From Bradyrhizobium sp. CCGB12 (GTDB lineage Bacteria > Pseudomonadota > Alphaproteobacteria > Rhizobiales > Xanthobacteraceae): 64,000 nucleotides of DNA. The notes beneath the pieces are model-generated. The model ran no database searches, had not been told where the DNA came from, and worked only from the letters and a program-made list of their open reading frames with translations. The stretch spans positions 5,766,001-5,830,000 of the forward strand of contig NZ_JANADO010000001.1 in NCBI RefSeq assembly GCF_024199845.1, written 5' to 3'. The translations under genes were made by a program, and so were the position numbers. This document shows, piece after piece, positions 46,587 to 56,431 of this stretch. The first letter of the stretch is position 1; each line of letters begins with the position of its first letter.

Positions 46587-48293
46587 TCAGACGCGGCTGA
46601 ATGTACTATTGGCCGCCCTGCTGCGCGCAAGGCTTGGGACCGCGGCGAGCAAGCGTTGGGTATAGTCGGTGCGCGGATTGAGGAATATCTCATCCCTGGT
46701 GCCGGTCTCGACGACGCGGCCTTGGCGCATGACCATGACGCGATCGCTGAGCTGGCGGACCACACCAAGATCATGCGAAATGAAGATGTAGCTCATATTG
46801 AGATGCGCCTTGAGATCGGTCAGCAGGTCCAGCACTTGCGCCTGAATTAAGACATCGAGCGCCGAGACCGGCTCGTCACAGACGATCACGGCAGGCCGTG
46901 GAGCGATTGCGCGGGCGATCGCAACGCGCTGGCGCTGACCGCCCGAGAGTTCGAGCGGCCGGCGATCCAGCAAAACTGGAGATAGTCCGACCAGATCAAG
47001 GAGCTGAACAACGCGCATCTCGCGCTCGCCTCTGGTCAAGAGGTCACCTGCGAGGCTATCGGATATGATGCGCCCCACAGACCAGCGCGGATCAAAGGAG
47101 CTGAGGGGATCCTGATAAATGACCGAGATCGCCCGGCGCCTTGCCCTACGGTCGCGTTCGGCCAGCCTGGTCCAGGCCCGACCTTGAAACAGAACGGCTC
47201 CTTCATCGGGCAGCTCAAGCGCTAGCGCGATTCGTGCCATCGTTGACTTGCCAGATCCAGACTCCCCGACGACGCCGAGAGTTTCGCCAGATCGCAGCTC
47301 AAAGGAGACACCATCGACGGCCGTCCGGAGCACGCCGTCTGGTCCTTTGAACCGCTTCACAAGATTTGCCGCGCTGAGCACGATCGAAGGCAATCTCGAT
47401 GGTGATTGCTCTTGAGCGCTTGACTGCGGCTTCGGCAGAGCAGCGGGCGACAGTGAGAAGCGCGAGCCGCGCGGGCGCGCAGAGGGCACCGCATCGTGGA
47501 GCTGGCGCGTATAGGCGTGCTGGGGGTCTTGGAAGACCTGGTCTGCCGATCCGCGCTCGACGACCTTGCCTTCATGCATGACCAGGACCTCGTCAGCTAT
47601 CCGGGAGACCACCGCCAGATCATGGCTGACCAAGAGAAGCGCCTTGCCCCGCACCTTGGTCTCTTCCAGCAGCCCCAGCACCTGCGCCTGCACGGTGACG
47701 TCGAGCGCCGTGGTCGGCTCGTCAGCGATCAGGATGCGTGGATCGAGCGCCAGGGCTGCAGCGATCAGTGCGCGTTGGCGCTGGCCACCCGATAGTTGAT
47801 GCGGCAGTTGCCGGGCCTTGACCTCTGCTTCAGGCACCCCGACGAGCTCAAGGAGTGCGACGACGCGCCGTTCGAGCTCCTCACTTGATGCAACCGCTCG
47901 GTGGAGAAGCAATGCTTCCCCAATCTCCTTACCTACCTGGCGTAGCGGGTCGAGCGCGACGAGTGCATCCTGCAGAACGAAGCCGATCTCCTTGCCTCGG
48001 ACGCGCCGCCAGCTGCGATCATCGAGAGCTGCGAGATCGGTGCCGGCGAAGGTCAGTTGGCGCGCATTGACATGAGCCCGGCGGCCGGCAAGACCGACAA
48101 TAGCGCGCGAAGTCACGCTCTTGCCGGAGCCGGACCCGCCGACGATAGCCAGGCAGCGCCCAGCCTGGAGAGAGAATGAGACGTCGCGCACGGCTGTTCC
48201 CTGCCGGAGATCCCGCCCGAACGAGACACAGAGCGAATCGACAGTCAGCAGGTCCGCCTGCGGAGGAACTTGCGGAGGGAGCACGTGGAGCAT
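46587..48293 (-). CDS. Peptide/opine-type ABC importer, fused double ATPase
   Basis: A 568-residue fusion of two DppD/DppF-like ATPases. The first has Walker A GGSGSGKSVTSRA and signature HQLSGGQRQRALIAAAL; the second has GESGSGKSTMARI and LELSGGQRQRVAIARAI. Each has its own Walker B (ILIADEPTTALD and VIVCDEPVSALD). The fused form (GsiA/YejF-like) energises import across the inner membrane with the two permeases just upstream. The stop of the DppC-like gene is two bases away, so it is the last gene of the five-gene operon. Confidence 0.93.
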   Translation of the reverse strand: MLHVLPPQVPPQADLLTVDSLCVSFGRDLRQGTAVRDVSFSLQAGRCLAIVGGSGSGKSVTSRAIVGLAGRRAHVNARQLTFAGTDLAALDDRSWRRVRGKEIGFVLQDALVALDPLRQVGKEIGEALLLHRAVASSEELERRVVALLELVGVPEAEVKARQLPHQLSGGQRQRALIAAALALDPRILIADEPTTALDVTVQAQVLGLLEETKVRGKALLLVSHDLAVVSRIADEVLVMHEGKVVERGSADQVFQDPQHAYTRQLHDAVPSARPRGSRFSLSPAALPKPQSSAQEQSPSRLPSIVLSAANLVKRFKGPDGVLRTAVDGVSFELRSGETLGVVGESGSGKSTMARIALALELPDEGAVLFQGRAWTRLAERDRRARRRAISVIYQDPLSSFDPRWSVGRIISDSLAGDLLTRGEREMRVVQLLDLVGLSPVLLDRRPLELSGGQRQRVAIARAIAPRPAVIVCDEPVSALDVLIQAQVLDLLTDLKAHLNMSYIFISHDLGVVRQLSDRVMVMRQGRVVETGTRDEIFLNPRTDYTQRLLAAVPSLARSRAANSTFSRV

Positions 48294-48295
48294 AC

Positions 48296-49159
48296 TCAGA
48301 TCCTTCCTTCCAGGCGATCCTGCAAATAGCGTCCGACGACAGTTAAGCTGAGCGCAAACGCCACAACGGCAACGCCCGGCATGATCTCAAGCCACCATGC
48401 GAAGATCACATAGTTCCGCCCAGCATTGAGCAGCGCGCCCCATTCAGGCGCGGGGGGAGCTACGCCGAGACCTAGAAATGCAACACCCGCCGCCCAGACG
48501 ATGGCTTGTCCGACGCCAAGCGTCATCATCGCAGTGAGCGGGCTCATCGCATTCGGGATGATATGCCGCCATAGGATACGCGAATAAGGATGGCCGAGGG
48601 CCTTGGCAGCCTCCACATAAGGCGCCCCCTTTACAGACAGAACCTGTCCTCTGATCATGCGAGCATAGCCCGGAGCTGTGCCAACTCCGACCGCTATGAC
48701 GAGGGTCAGCACTGACGGTCCGAATAGGCTCACTAACAGAAGCGCAAGGAAAAGCGTGGGAAGTGCGAACAGCACGTCCAAGAGCCGGCTGAGAACATTG
48801 TCGAGAGCGCCACCCACAAGGCCGGCAACAACGCCAAAAACCAACGCAACGCCGATGCTCAGCGCGGTTGCGCCAAGCCCGATGGTAAGAGATTGACCTG
48901 CTCCTTCGACAATTCGGGAGTAAAGGTCCCGGCCCGATTGGTCGGTTCCGAACCAGTGCGCCAGCGAAGGAGCTTGCAAAGGCGCCGTCAAATCAATGGC
49001 GAGCGGGTCGTGTGGCTGCAACAGACTTGGCGCGATTGCCGCGATGATAAAGAAGCCGATGAAGATCAGAGCGACGTAAACCCGAAGAGGAGCACGATGG
49101 ATGCTCCTTGATTCCTCTCCGGGCTGCGCAGCCACGTTCAACTCGCCTACCCCGCTCAT
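48296..49159 (-). CDS. ABC importer permease, DppC-like
   Basis: About 287 residues, six membrane helices, with the BPD inner-membrane motif around EAAKALGHPYSRILWRHIIPNAM (EAA loop). The N-terminal extension of the open frame to 49369 is discarded: the start at 49159 (MSGVGELNVAAQ) overlaps the stop of the DppB-like gene as ATGA. Forms the channel with the DppB-like partner. Confidence 0.92.
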   Translation of the reverse strand: MSGVGELNVAAQPGEESRSIHRAPLRVYVALIFIGFFIIAAIAPSLLQPHDPLAIDLTAPLQAPSLAHWFGTDQSGRDLYSRIVEGAGQSLTIGLGATALSIGVALVFGVVAGLVGGALDNVLSRLLDVLFALPTLFLALLLVSLFGPSVLTLVIAVGVGTAPGYARMIRGQVLSVKGAPYVEAAKALGHPYSRILWRHIIPNAMSPLTAMMTLGVGQAIVWAAGVAFLGLGVAPPAPEWGALLNAGRNYVIFAWWLEIMPGVAVVAFALSLTVVGRYLQDRLEGRI

Positions 49160-50121
49160 GTCATTTTGATCCTTGGATCGATGCGCCGGTAGGTGAGATC
49201 GACGAGGATACTGGTGACGGCGAACAGTCCGGCGGAGATCAGAATAGCCCCCGAGACGACTGGAATGTCTCGAGAGGACGTCGCAGCGACAAGAACTCCA
49301 CCAAGGCCTTGACGCGCAAACACTGCCTCGATCAGAATCGCACCGGAAAGAAGCTTTCCGATCGCCCAACCGGACAGAGTGATGCCGGGCAACGCTGCAT
49401 GACGCAGGACATGGCGAAACCTGACGCCGAGCTCACCCATGCCTCGTGCCCGCGCGGAGATGACAAATGGCTGCTCGAGGACACGTGTGAATTCGCTGCG
49501 AACGATTTGCCCCAAAAACCCCGACAATTCCAAAGCCAACGCAATCGTTGGAAGGACGAGCCCGATCGGGGAATTGCCCCCGATGACCGGGACAATGCGA
49601 AGCTGGACCGCAAACACGACGAGGAGGATCGTCGCCAGCCAGTAGGGCGGCACAGTCGCCAGGAACACCTGTATTCCGCTGAGCAAGGTCGACCACATGT
49701 TGTCTCTGCCGGCGACGAGGACGGTTGTCAGAATGGCGATGACCCATGCCGCAATCAGCGCCGCAACCGCCAGAATGATGGTTGGGCCAATCTGTTCTGC
49801 GATGATGTCAACGACCGGCCGATGCTGCTGGTATGACAGACCAAGGTCCCCATGCAGGATACCCCATATGTATTTGGCATATTGCAGAGCAAGCGGCTGA
49901 TCAAAACCGTACTTTGCGTTGACCGCCGCGAGCTCCGCTGGAGAAGCCTCTCCAACATTGCCGCTGGCCATGTTGATGATGATCTGGGCGCGGTCGCCGG
50001 GCATCAGGCACTGGACAACGAACGTGAACGTCGCAGCAAGCCACACGACAGTCGCAGCTGACAGGAACCTGCTCGCAAGCGAGCCTATCCGAACTTGAGC
50101 TGTGATATTCACACGCATCAC
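49156..50121 (-). CDS. ABC importer permease, DppB-like
   Basis: A 321-residue permease with a typical N-terminus (VRIGSLASRFLSAATVVWLAATFTFVV), the periplasmic loop with YGFDQPLALQYAKYI, and the EAA loop ISARARGMGELGVRFRHVLRHAALPG. Its GTG start overlaps the TGA of the substrate-binding protein gene (GTGA); an ATG follows directly. Second gene of the importer part of the operon. Confidence 0.92.
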   Translation of the reverse strand: MMRVNITAQVRIGSLASRFLSAATVVWLAATFTFVVQCLMPGDRAQIIINMASGNVGEASPAELAAVNAKYGFDQPLALQYAKYIWGILHGDLGLSYQQHRPVVDIIAEQIGPTIILAVAALIAAWVIAILTTVLVAGRDNMWSTLLSGIQVFLATVPPYWLATILLVVFAVQLRIVPVIGGNSPIGLVLPTIALALELSGFLGQIVRSEFTRVLEQPFVISARARGMGELGVRFRHVLRHAALPGITLSGWAIGKLLSGAILIEAVFARQGLGGVLVAATSSRDIPVVSGAILISAGLFAVTSILVDLTYRRIDPRIKMT

Positions 50122-51815
50122 TTCTCGTCTACGAAATGAGCGTCATAAAAGACGGGTTCACCGACCGATCCACGGTCCAGCCAGACATCTTTCAGATTTG
50201 GCCTGGTCGCCAACGTGACATCGAGCACCGTGAAGCCTATGACGGCGGCTTTCTCCACGATATTGCGTTCAGCCTGCTGATAAAGAGCAGTCCGCCCGGC
50301 ATCATTGAACTCCTGTTCCGCTGTCAGGATGACATCCCACAGGGCCTCATCCTGATAGCGCGACGGGTTATAACGGTTCCGCTGGCCGTTCTGATCAGGC
50401 TTCCATGAGATGCGGAAGATCTCTGCGCCCGGTGCGACCCAATAGAGGAGGACGACCTCGTAGTCGTTCGGACCGAGATTCTTTCCGGCAAAGAAATCCG
50501 CTTGGTTTGTCGGCTGCAGACGCACCTCGAAGCCGGCAGCCTTTGCCTGCTGCTGGATCACCTGCAATGCCTGCTCGCCATCGGGCTTTAGAAAAGCGCT
50601 TGAATAGGAGATACGCACGACCAGAGGCTTGCCATTTTTGAGGCGAACACCATTCTTGTTGTGTTCAGTCCAACCCGCTTGATCGAGCAGCTGATTGGCC
50701 TTTCCAACGTCGTAACCATAGGAGCGCCCGAGCCCGCTGATATATTCCGGCGAACTCTGGCTGAGCGCTCCATTAGCCTCGAATGGCAAAGCGCCGAGGA
50801 ATGACAATTCCACAGCGGCTCTTCGGTCAGCCGCGCTTGCAAACGCCTGGCGGACGCGCACATCGTCAAACGGCGGCCGTGCGGCATACAGCGCCAGGCG
50901 TAACGGGGTGCCGCCCGTAATATGCCGCAAGACCGCGAAGCGGGAATTGGCGTCCTTCCAGGCGACCGGCGGAATATCATAGACGACATCAGATTCGCCC
51001 GTCAGCAGCGAGCCATAGCGGACGGTCTGGTCCGCAAGGAACCTCCAGTTGATGCCATCAACGTAAGCCGGCCCCTGGTGCTTGGCGTGACTTGGCGCCG
51101 AATTGTAATCCGGGTTGCGTCGAAACACGACGTTCTCGCCGTGATTCCATTTCTCCACGATAAAGGGACCTGATCCGACCGGGCTATTGCAGTTCTCAGC
51201 AAGCCCGCGCTTGAGTGCGGTTGGCGACAAAATGCCTTGAGAGGATTGCGCGAGAACGTTGAGCAACGGCTGAAAAGGCGCCTTCAGCGTTATCTGCAGC
51301 GTGAGAGGCCCAATTGCTGTCGCCGATTCAAAGCTGTCTTCGAGGTAAGGAGCGGCAGTCGGGTTGCGACGATCAGGATCGTCGCCGAGCCATCCGTTGA
51401 TGTTCTCGGCAACGGCTCGTGCATCGAGAGGCGTCCCATCGGTAAATTTGACATTCGGCTTGATCTCAAAGGTGTATGCCTTCCTGTCGTCGGAGATTGT
51501 CCAGGACATTGCGAGCCAAGGCACAATCTTTCCATCTTCCCTCCGAGCAACCAGATTGTCGCTATACTGCCGCTGAAGATACCACTGCTGCACCCATCCT
51601 CCGAACAGGCAGGGCGGCTCTTGAAAATGCCCATAACGAATGATGCCTCCTCGCCTCGCGCTGCCGGCTGACGCCTCTTGGGCAGAGCAGTTCGCCATCA
51701 TCGAGACCTGCAGGAGGGCTGAGAGCGCCAACAGGACAGCCGCCCCCTTTTGCTTTCTTCGCGTGTTCGCCCGGATGCCGAGACGGCAGATGCTCGCGCG
51801 TTCGATGACAGACAT
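50118..51815 (-). CDS. ABC importer substrate-binding protein (SBP_bac_5)
   Basis: A 565-residue periplasmic family 5 binding protein. The signal sequence is at the N-terminus (KGAAVLLALSALLQVSMMANCSAQEA), and the body has the family motif SWTISDDRKAYTFEIKPNVKFTDGTPLDARAV and NSPVGSGPFIVEKWNHGENVVFRRNPDY. Start 51815 places the signal peptide correctly; the frame is open upstream to 52208 only because it shadows the monooxygenase gene. Family 5 proteins bind peptides, opines, nickel or glutathione. The neighbouring flavin monooxygenase suggests a nitrogen- or sulfur-containing organic compound as ligand, which is inference. Confidence 0.92.
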   Translation of the reverse strand: MSVIERASICRLGIRANTRRKQKGAAVLLALSALLQVSMMANCSAQEASAGSARRGGIIRYGHFQEPPCLFGGWVQQWYLQRQYSDNLVARREDGKIVPWLAMSWTISDDRKAYTFEIKPNVKFTDGTPLDARAVAENINGWLGDDPDRRNPTAAPYLEDSFESATAIGPLTLQITLKAPFQPLLNVLAQSSQGILSPTALKRGLAENCNSPVGSGPFIVEKWNHGENVVFRRNPDYNSAPSHAKHQGPAYVDGINWRFLADQTVRYGSLLTGESDVVYDIPPVAWKDANSRFAVLRHITGGTPLRLALYAARPPFDDVRVRQAFASAADRRAAVELSFLGALPFEANGALSQSSPEYISGLGRSYGYDVGKANQLLDQAGWTEHNKNGVRLKNGKPLVVRISYSSAFLKPDGEQALQVIQQQAKAAGFEVRLQPTNQADFFAGKNLGPNDYEVVLLYWVAPGAEIFRISWKPDQNGQRNRYNPSRYQDEALWDVILTAEQEFNDAGRTALYQQAERNIVEKAAVIGFTVLDVTLATRPNLKDVWLDRGSVGEPVFYDAHFVDEK

Positions 51816-51849
51816 ATCCAAACTCCCATGATAGTGGACAAGCACTGCG

Positions 51850-53193
51850 TCACAGAGACGACGGCGTCGCCAGCTTCTCGGCAGCAACGTCGTGTTGAGG
51901 GATTCCGAGGTGCTCGCGCAGCGTTTCCCCCTGGTATTCCGTACGAAACAGACCGCGGCTCTGTAGGATCGGCACGACATGATCGACAAAGGCCGCCGAG
52001 CCGTCTTCCAGCACGTCTGGAATGATGTTGAAGCCATCAACCGCACCAGCGCGGAGCCATGACTCGATGGAATCGGCGATCTGCGCGGGTGCACCCACGA
52101 CCAAACGATGACCGAACGCTTGAACGCTGCCGATGATCTCGCGAACCGTGCGGCCTTCCCTTGCCAATGCTTCGAACGTGCGGTGGTGACCGACCGAGAA
52201 CGCAACATTGTGCGGATCCGGCAAGAGCTCCTCGGGAATGGGCCGGTCGAGGTTCAGTTTCTCCACCGGCACGTCCATGCTCCGTGCGAGAGCGTCCATA
52301 GCGCGTTTCATATCAAGCAGCGCGTCGATTGCTTTTTTTCGCTGCTGCGCCTCCTCTTCCGTGCCGCCGATGAAGGTGACGAGGCCGGGGAGGATCAGAG
52401 GAGCTACACGGCGGCCAAATTGACGCGAGAGCGCGCGCAGGCGCTCGGAATCCCGAGTGGCCGTTTCCAAGTCGCCTGCTGCGGCAAAAACGACATCGGC
52501 GCTGCGCGCAGCAAGGCGCACGCCAGGATCCGAACCTCCAGCCTGTATGATAATGGGATAGCCCTGGCGCGAGCCGGGATGGGTGAGCGGGCCACGGATT
52601 GCGAAAGCATTCTTGCTGGGATCGAGCAGCCGGAGATGATCGCGATTGGCGTAAATTCCAGATACCGGATCAGCGATGATGGTCTCATCGCCCCAGCTCA
52701 GCCAGAGAGCGCGGACGGTTTCAACGAACTCCTCCGCGCGCTTGTAGCGCTCGTCGCGTCCGATCTGGCGACCGCCAAAGTTTGCGACCGTCGCTGGGCT
52801 GGAGGTCGTAACCGCATTCCAGGCGGCTCGGCCGCCACTGATGACATCGAGCGACTGGAAACGTCGTGCCAGATTGTATGGCTCATTGTAGGTCGTCGAG
52901 GCCGTTGCGATCAGCCCGATGCGCGTTGTCTCGCGCGCGATCACGGAAAGGACGAGCGTAGGCTCAAGCCCGTTGAGGGGCGGCTGGCGAGAGATGTCAT
53001 AGGAGATGGCCGGGGTATCCGCCAGAAACACCGCATCCAACAGGCCCCGCTCGGCAATCTTCGCAGCACGAACGTAATGCTCGATGTCGAAGAAGGCGCT
53101 CGGGTTGGTGCCGGGCCAACGCCAAGCTGCGGTGTGACCGCCCGCACCGTGAAGGTTAAGGCCAAGATGAAGGGTGCGGAGAACGGAAGACAT
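51850..53193 (-). CDS. LLM-class flavin monooxygenase (NtaA/SnaA/DszA family)
   Basis: A 447-residue luciferase-like monooxygenase. The N-terminus LRTLHLGLNLHGAGGHTAAWRWPG and the segments FLADTPAISYD, YNEPYNLARRFQSLDVISGGRAAWNAVTT and PIIIQAGGSDPGVRLAARSADVVF are those of the nitrilotriacetate / dibenzothiophene-sulfone branch. It needs reduced FMN from a separate reductase, which is not in this window. ATG at 53193 has GGGAG 5 nt before it; the frame extends to 53241 but the extra residues are not family-like. First gene of a five-gene operon with a peptide-type ABC importer; the gap to the next gene is 34 bp. Confidence 0.92.
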   Translation of the reverse strand: MSSVLRTLHLGLNLHGAGGHTAAWRWPGTNPSAFFDIEHYVRAAKIAERGLLDAVFLADTPAISYDISRQPPLNGLEPTLVLSVIARETTRIGLIATASTTYNEPYNLARRFQSLDVISGGRAAWNAVTTSSPATVANFGGRQIGRDERYKRAEEFVETVRALWLSWGDETIIADPVSGIYANRDHLRLLDPSKNAFAIRGPLTHPGSRQGYPIIIQAGGSDPGVRLAARSADVVFAAAGDLETATRDSERLRALSRQFGRRVAPLILPGLVTFIGGTEEEAQQRKKAIDALLDMKRAMDALARSMDVPVEKLNLDRPIPEELLPDPHNVAFSVGHHRTFEALAREGRTVREIIGSVQAFGHRLVVGAPAQIADSIESWLRAGAVDGFNIIPDVLEDGSAAFVDHVVPILQSRGLFRTEYQGETLREHLGIPQHDVAAEKLATPSSL

Positions 53194-54618
53194 GACACTC
53201 CCAAATGCGGCGACCTCCGAAGCTGGTGGGAACGCCTTCAATTACAAGCTGACCTTGATCACGTTATTCGACGACTTTTCCACCCCTCGCGGAGAGGCTT
53301 GACCAGAGTGCGCCGGAAGGAGGGCGGCGACAGGACCATGCTTCTAGGACAGCCCCCAAAAGGTGAGACGTTGGGCATTGCGCCGGCCAGCGGACGGCCG
53401 CTTGGCACAGCTTGACAGGCATCACGAGACGCCAAAATGATCCTGACTCTGGTGCTGAGCCGACTGCGCAACGGCGCAGTTCATCTCAACTCGAGGACCC
53501 GCAGCCACCGTCTGCGACACGTACATGCCGGGCTAGACAACGAGCCGCCAGACAACGAGTCGCCTCGCGCACATTGACCGTCCTTCCAAGTTGCAATCAC
53601 AAATTGTCTCATGAAGAGCGGTTTCCCTCTGCTGATAAGCCAACGCAAGCGCGCCTCCAACAAAACAACGTGTAGCTGTGAGAAGCACGTGAACGCAATA
53701 GTTGAGAATTTTAATCTACTAACGCGCGATGGTATCGTTTTCTAAGGCAAGCTCTTGTTCACTTCATTTGATACGCATTGGCCGCCTCGTGCATATCGCG
53801 AACTCCGCCGATGCAAGGGTGGCAGTTTCGTTATTGCGCATCCTTACTCGAAGCATCACCATAGGATTAGTGCACAAACATCGCGCCTGAGACGTGCATT
53901 GGAGTCGGCGACGCGGAGCAGAAGTTTGACGCCGGCCAATACTGATCACACGGCAACATCGAATAATGCGATGGGTTGCTCTTCTTTTTGCGATGGATTG
54001 CGAGAGAATTGGCAGCTCATCCGGACCCTAGCGGGTTGCCGTGCCTTTCGAATCTCTATTCGTGCTGCGCACCGCGGCGCCTGACGTGATCACATCTTCG
54101 CCGACCGAGAGGCGACGACAAGCTTCGTGCAGACCACAGAGCGCCTGAGGCCAACCGCCTCATACCCGAGTGCGCTTACTGTCATAAAAGCCAGCGTAAT
54201 GCCGCGCAGGTGAGCGAAGGGTTCGAGATCACAATCGCGCGACACGGCCTATCTAATGATTGACGCAGATCATCGCCGGAAATCCACTTCCTTGCAGGCT
54301 CCTTCCAGGATGGTAACGACGTTGCACGGGAAACGTGAACCGGGGAGTTATGGCCGGCGCGAAGTAGCAAGAGCCGGCAATGCCTCCCCCGTCGACGCTG
54401 TCGGCCCCGGCATCGAGGAGGAGCCAATACGTCCCAGATGCTGTTCGTCATGAGGCGTCAGCACCAATTCATTCGGCGCCGCGTGCGCCACATCTGAATC
54501 TAACGCCGCCGCCTTCATGTAAGCTTACGCGGCGAGAGCGCTATCGCTGCCGAACTTGCGGACAATAGAGCGGTTAGAGCCAGTGGTTTGATGGCCTGCC
54601 GAATGGCTGCTTTGACGC
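53194..54618. other. Long stretch without recognisable gene
   Basis: About 1.4 kb upstream of the monooxygenase operon. Its promoter should be here, but I found no sigma-54 or clear -35/-10 match. Frames up to about 110 codons have no domain. AT-rich around 53,680-53,760. Confidence 0.4.
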
Positions 54619-54900
54619 ATGAAAGCTCGTGCGCTTGTGGCCTGGAATGTGCGACGGATCCGCGTGGATCTCGGTGTTCCGCAGGAGCAATTGGCTTACG
54701 ATGCGGCGATTGATCGTTCATATATGGGCGCTATTGAGCGGCAAGATGCGAATCCAACAATTGATCTTCTCGATCAGATCGCTAAAGCACTTGGCGTCCA
54801 TTCATCTGAGTTCTTTGTGCAACCACCGAATGGAGCAACGTCCTATGAGACATTGCGCAAAGGTCGCAAGCCAGCCCGTCTACGTCACAACTCGAAATAG
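54619..54900 (+). CDS. XRE-family transcriptional regulator
   Basis: A 93-residue protein consisting of one Cro/C1-type helix-turn-helix. It reads WNVRRIRVDLGVPQEQLAYDAAIDRSYMGAIER and then NPTIDLLDQIAKALGVHSSEFF, the full HTH_3 pattern with the QEQLA and SYMGAIER recognition region. A short basic tail follows. Single-domain regulators like this are common on rhizobial mobile DNA, where they often control a neighbouring operon or a toxin. No partner toxin is visible next to it. Confidence 0.85.
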   Translation: MKARALVAWNVRRIRVDLGVPQEQLAYDAAIDRSYMGAIERQDANPTIDLLDQIAKALGVHSSEFFVQPPNGATSYETLRKGRKPARLRHNSK

Positions 54901-55228
54901 CTCTCTGCTCGCATGAGTCCCGCTGAGAACAATGCAAGTTGGCGAACACATTACGAAGTTGCGGAAGCGGAAATGCTGCGCAGCAGAGCCAAAATTTCCG
55001 GCGTTACTCAACAGAACATCAGGTGAATTGGAGTGTCGAGGCAAATCCGCCAGCTTCTCGACGAAGATCTTCGTTGGTTGCGAAGCTCATTATGGTGGAG
55101 GGAGCTGCTACCCTTCTGATCTAGTCGATGCCAATTGTTATCATCTGTGGCGGCTTAGCGAATGACGACGCGGAACAGCGCCCGAATAGCCTCCTGGTTG
55201 GTGGTGATGCTTTAGAGATCGCACATCG
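54901..55228. other. Stretch without recognisable gene
   Basis: A short plus-strand frame begins near 54913 (about 37 codons) but shows no domain. Probably decayed. Confidence 0.35.
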
Positions 55229-55714
55229 TCAGGACGCTTTCTTGCTACGCCTTCCCGGTGCTGCGGGTTGTGCATCGCCGACCGGGCGGAGACCCATCAG
55301 GTCAGGCCGGCGCTTCTTACCGAGGGTGCGCTGGCAGGGGCCGCAGTAGAGATAGTTACGCATCAGCGCGACCTGCCGGTCGCGTGGTTGCACGACCAAT
55401 GCGAGGTCAATCATCTCGGTATGCTTGCAGTGTTCGCAGCGCACCTCGAGCAGAGGAAAGCCGCCGGCGATCGCTGCCGCGATCGTGGGGGAGGTGTGGT
55501 CGAGCTCTCCTACAAACAGCGCTGTGTTCCAGGCCCCGCAGTCGAGCGCGTAAGCCTTGGCCCGCGCGGCGTCTGCGGCCGCGTGGGTCGTTGCTGCCTC
55601 CTCAATGAGATGTGCAAAGGTGACTTCCGCCTTGTGGATCTCACGGGTGAAATGCTTGCGGTCGCCGCCAGACATAGGCGGCGGCTTGATGATGCGGGCG
55701 GCTGACATGCGAGC
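55229..55714 (-). CDS. Hypothetical protein with zinc-ribbon motif
   Basis: About 161 residues. Two CxxC pairs, RCEHCKH and YCGPCQR, are 33 residues apart and could bind a zinc ion. The N-terminal half is helical (REIHKAEVTFAHLIEEAATTHAAADAARAKAY) and the C-terminus is basic. No catalytic motif or family recognised. Start 55714 (MARMSAARI) is preferred to the codon at 55768, since the extra residues look unlike the rest. It may be a small DNA- or RNA-binding protein. Confidence 0.6.
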   Translation of the reverse strand, partial: ARMSAARIIKPPPMSGGDRKHFTREIHKAEVTFAHLIEEAATTHAAADAARAKAYALDCGAWNTALFVGELDHTSPTIAAAIAGGFPLLEVRCEHCKHTEMIDLALVVQPRDRQVALMRNYLYCGPCQRTLGKKRRPDLMGLRPVGDAQPAAPGRRSKKAS

Positions 55715-55896
55715 CATAAATACGACCAAGTGCAGGCACGCAATTCTTCGATATATTGGGTAGACCATGCTCCACGGCTACTGTCTCTCGTGGGTGTGGA
55801 TAAGCACTCCAGTGCAGAACCGCAAAACTGCTGATTGTTAAGGGTGTTTCGAGGTCACTTGGTTCCGGTTACGATGCCAACACAAGGGCAGCCCAG

Positions 55897-56394
55897 TTGA
55901 ACGAACAATTTCGCCGAGCAACCGCAGCAATTCCTGAGCTGTTCCACCGGTTGATCACGTCAGAGCCGTTCCTAGAGAAGGGCATCGCCGCCCAGAAAGG
56001 GAAGTCCGGCGTCTACGCATTTTTCGAAAACGATGTCCCGGTGCACGTTGGGCGAACTCGCAACTTAGGGGGGCGATTAAGGGGTCATATTACCAAGAGC
56101 CACTTTTCAGCTTCGTTTGCATTTAAGCGCACTCGTCGGGAGAAGAACGTTGTCGCGACCTATGTTACAGCAGGTTCGCGGGCTGCACTCGTAAAGGAAG
56201 CGGAATTTGAAGCTGAGTTCTTTCGCCAGATCGGGCTGGTAAAATTGATACACGTTCGGTTTGTAGAAATCGCAGATCCGATCGCCCAATATTTGCTTGA
56301 GCTATATGCTCATCTTACTCGGATTGCCTTTAGACAAGTTCGAGACCCATTGACCGATGAGTTTCGATCGTGCCAGTTCCGAAAGCGTCTCTAG
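55897..56394 (+). CDS. GIY-YIG nuclease-domain protein
   Basis: A 165-residue protein. GVYAFFENDVPVHVGRTRNLGGRLRGHI matches the GIY-YIG core: GVY for GIY, HVG for YIG and the catalytic Arg in RTRNLGGRLRGH. The last family acid is probably in AEFEAEFFRQIG. The domain is alone, without a DNA-recognition module. It starts with TTG at 55897. Single-domain GIY-YIG proteins occur in mobile and defence-rich regions. It points away from the SIR2 operon. Confidence 0.78.
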   Translation: MNEQFRRATAAIPELFHRLITSEPFLEKGIAAQKGKSGVYAFFENDVPVHVGRTRNLGGRLRGHITKSHFSASFAFKRTRREKNVVATYVTAGSRAALVKEAEFEAEFFRQIGLVKLIHVRFVEIADPIAQYLLELYAHLTRIAFRQVRDPLTDEFRSCQFRKRL

Positions 56395-56431
56395 CCTCAC
56401 CTTTTTCGGTGAGGCGTCGCAACATCGATGA

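Noticed and set aside
50118..52208. 696-residue reading of the binding-protein gene
   Set aside because: The first 131 residues only shadow the monooxygenase gene; the signal peptide sets the start at 51815.
53237..53253. GTCAGCTT upstream of the monooxygenase gene, considered as a type III tts box
   Set aside because: Only the first eight bases fit; the TCGnAAGCT core is absent and no secretion or effector gene follows.
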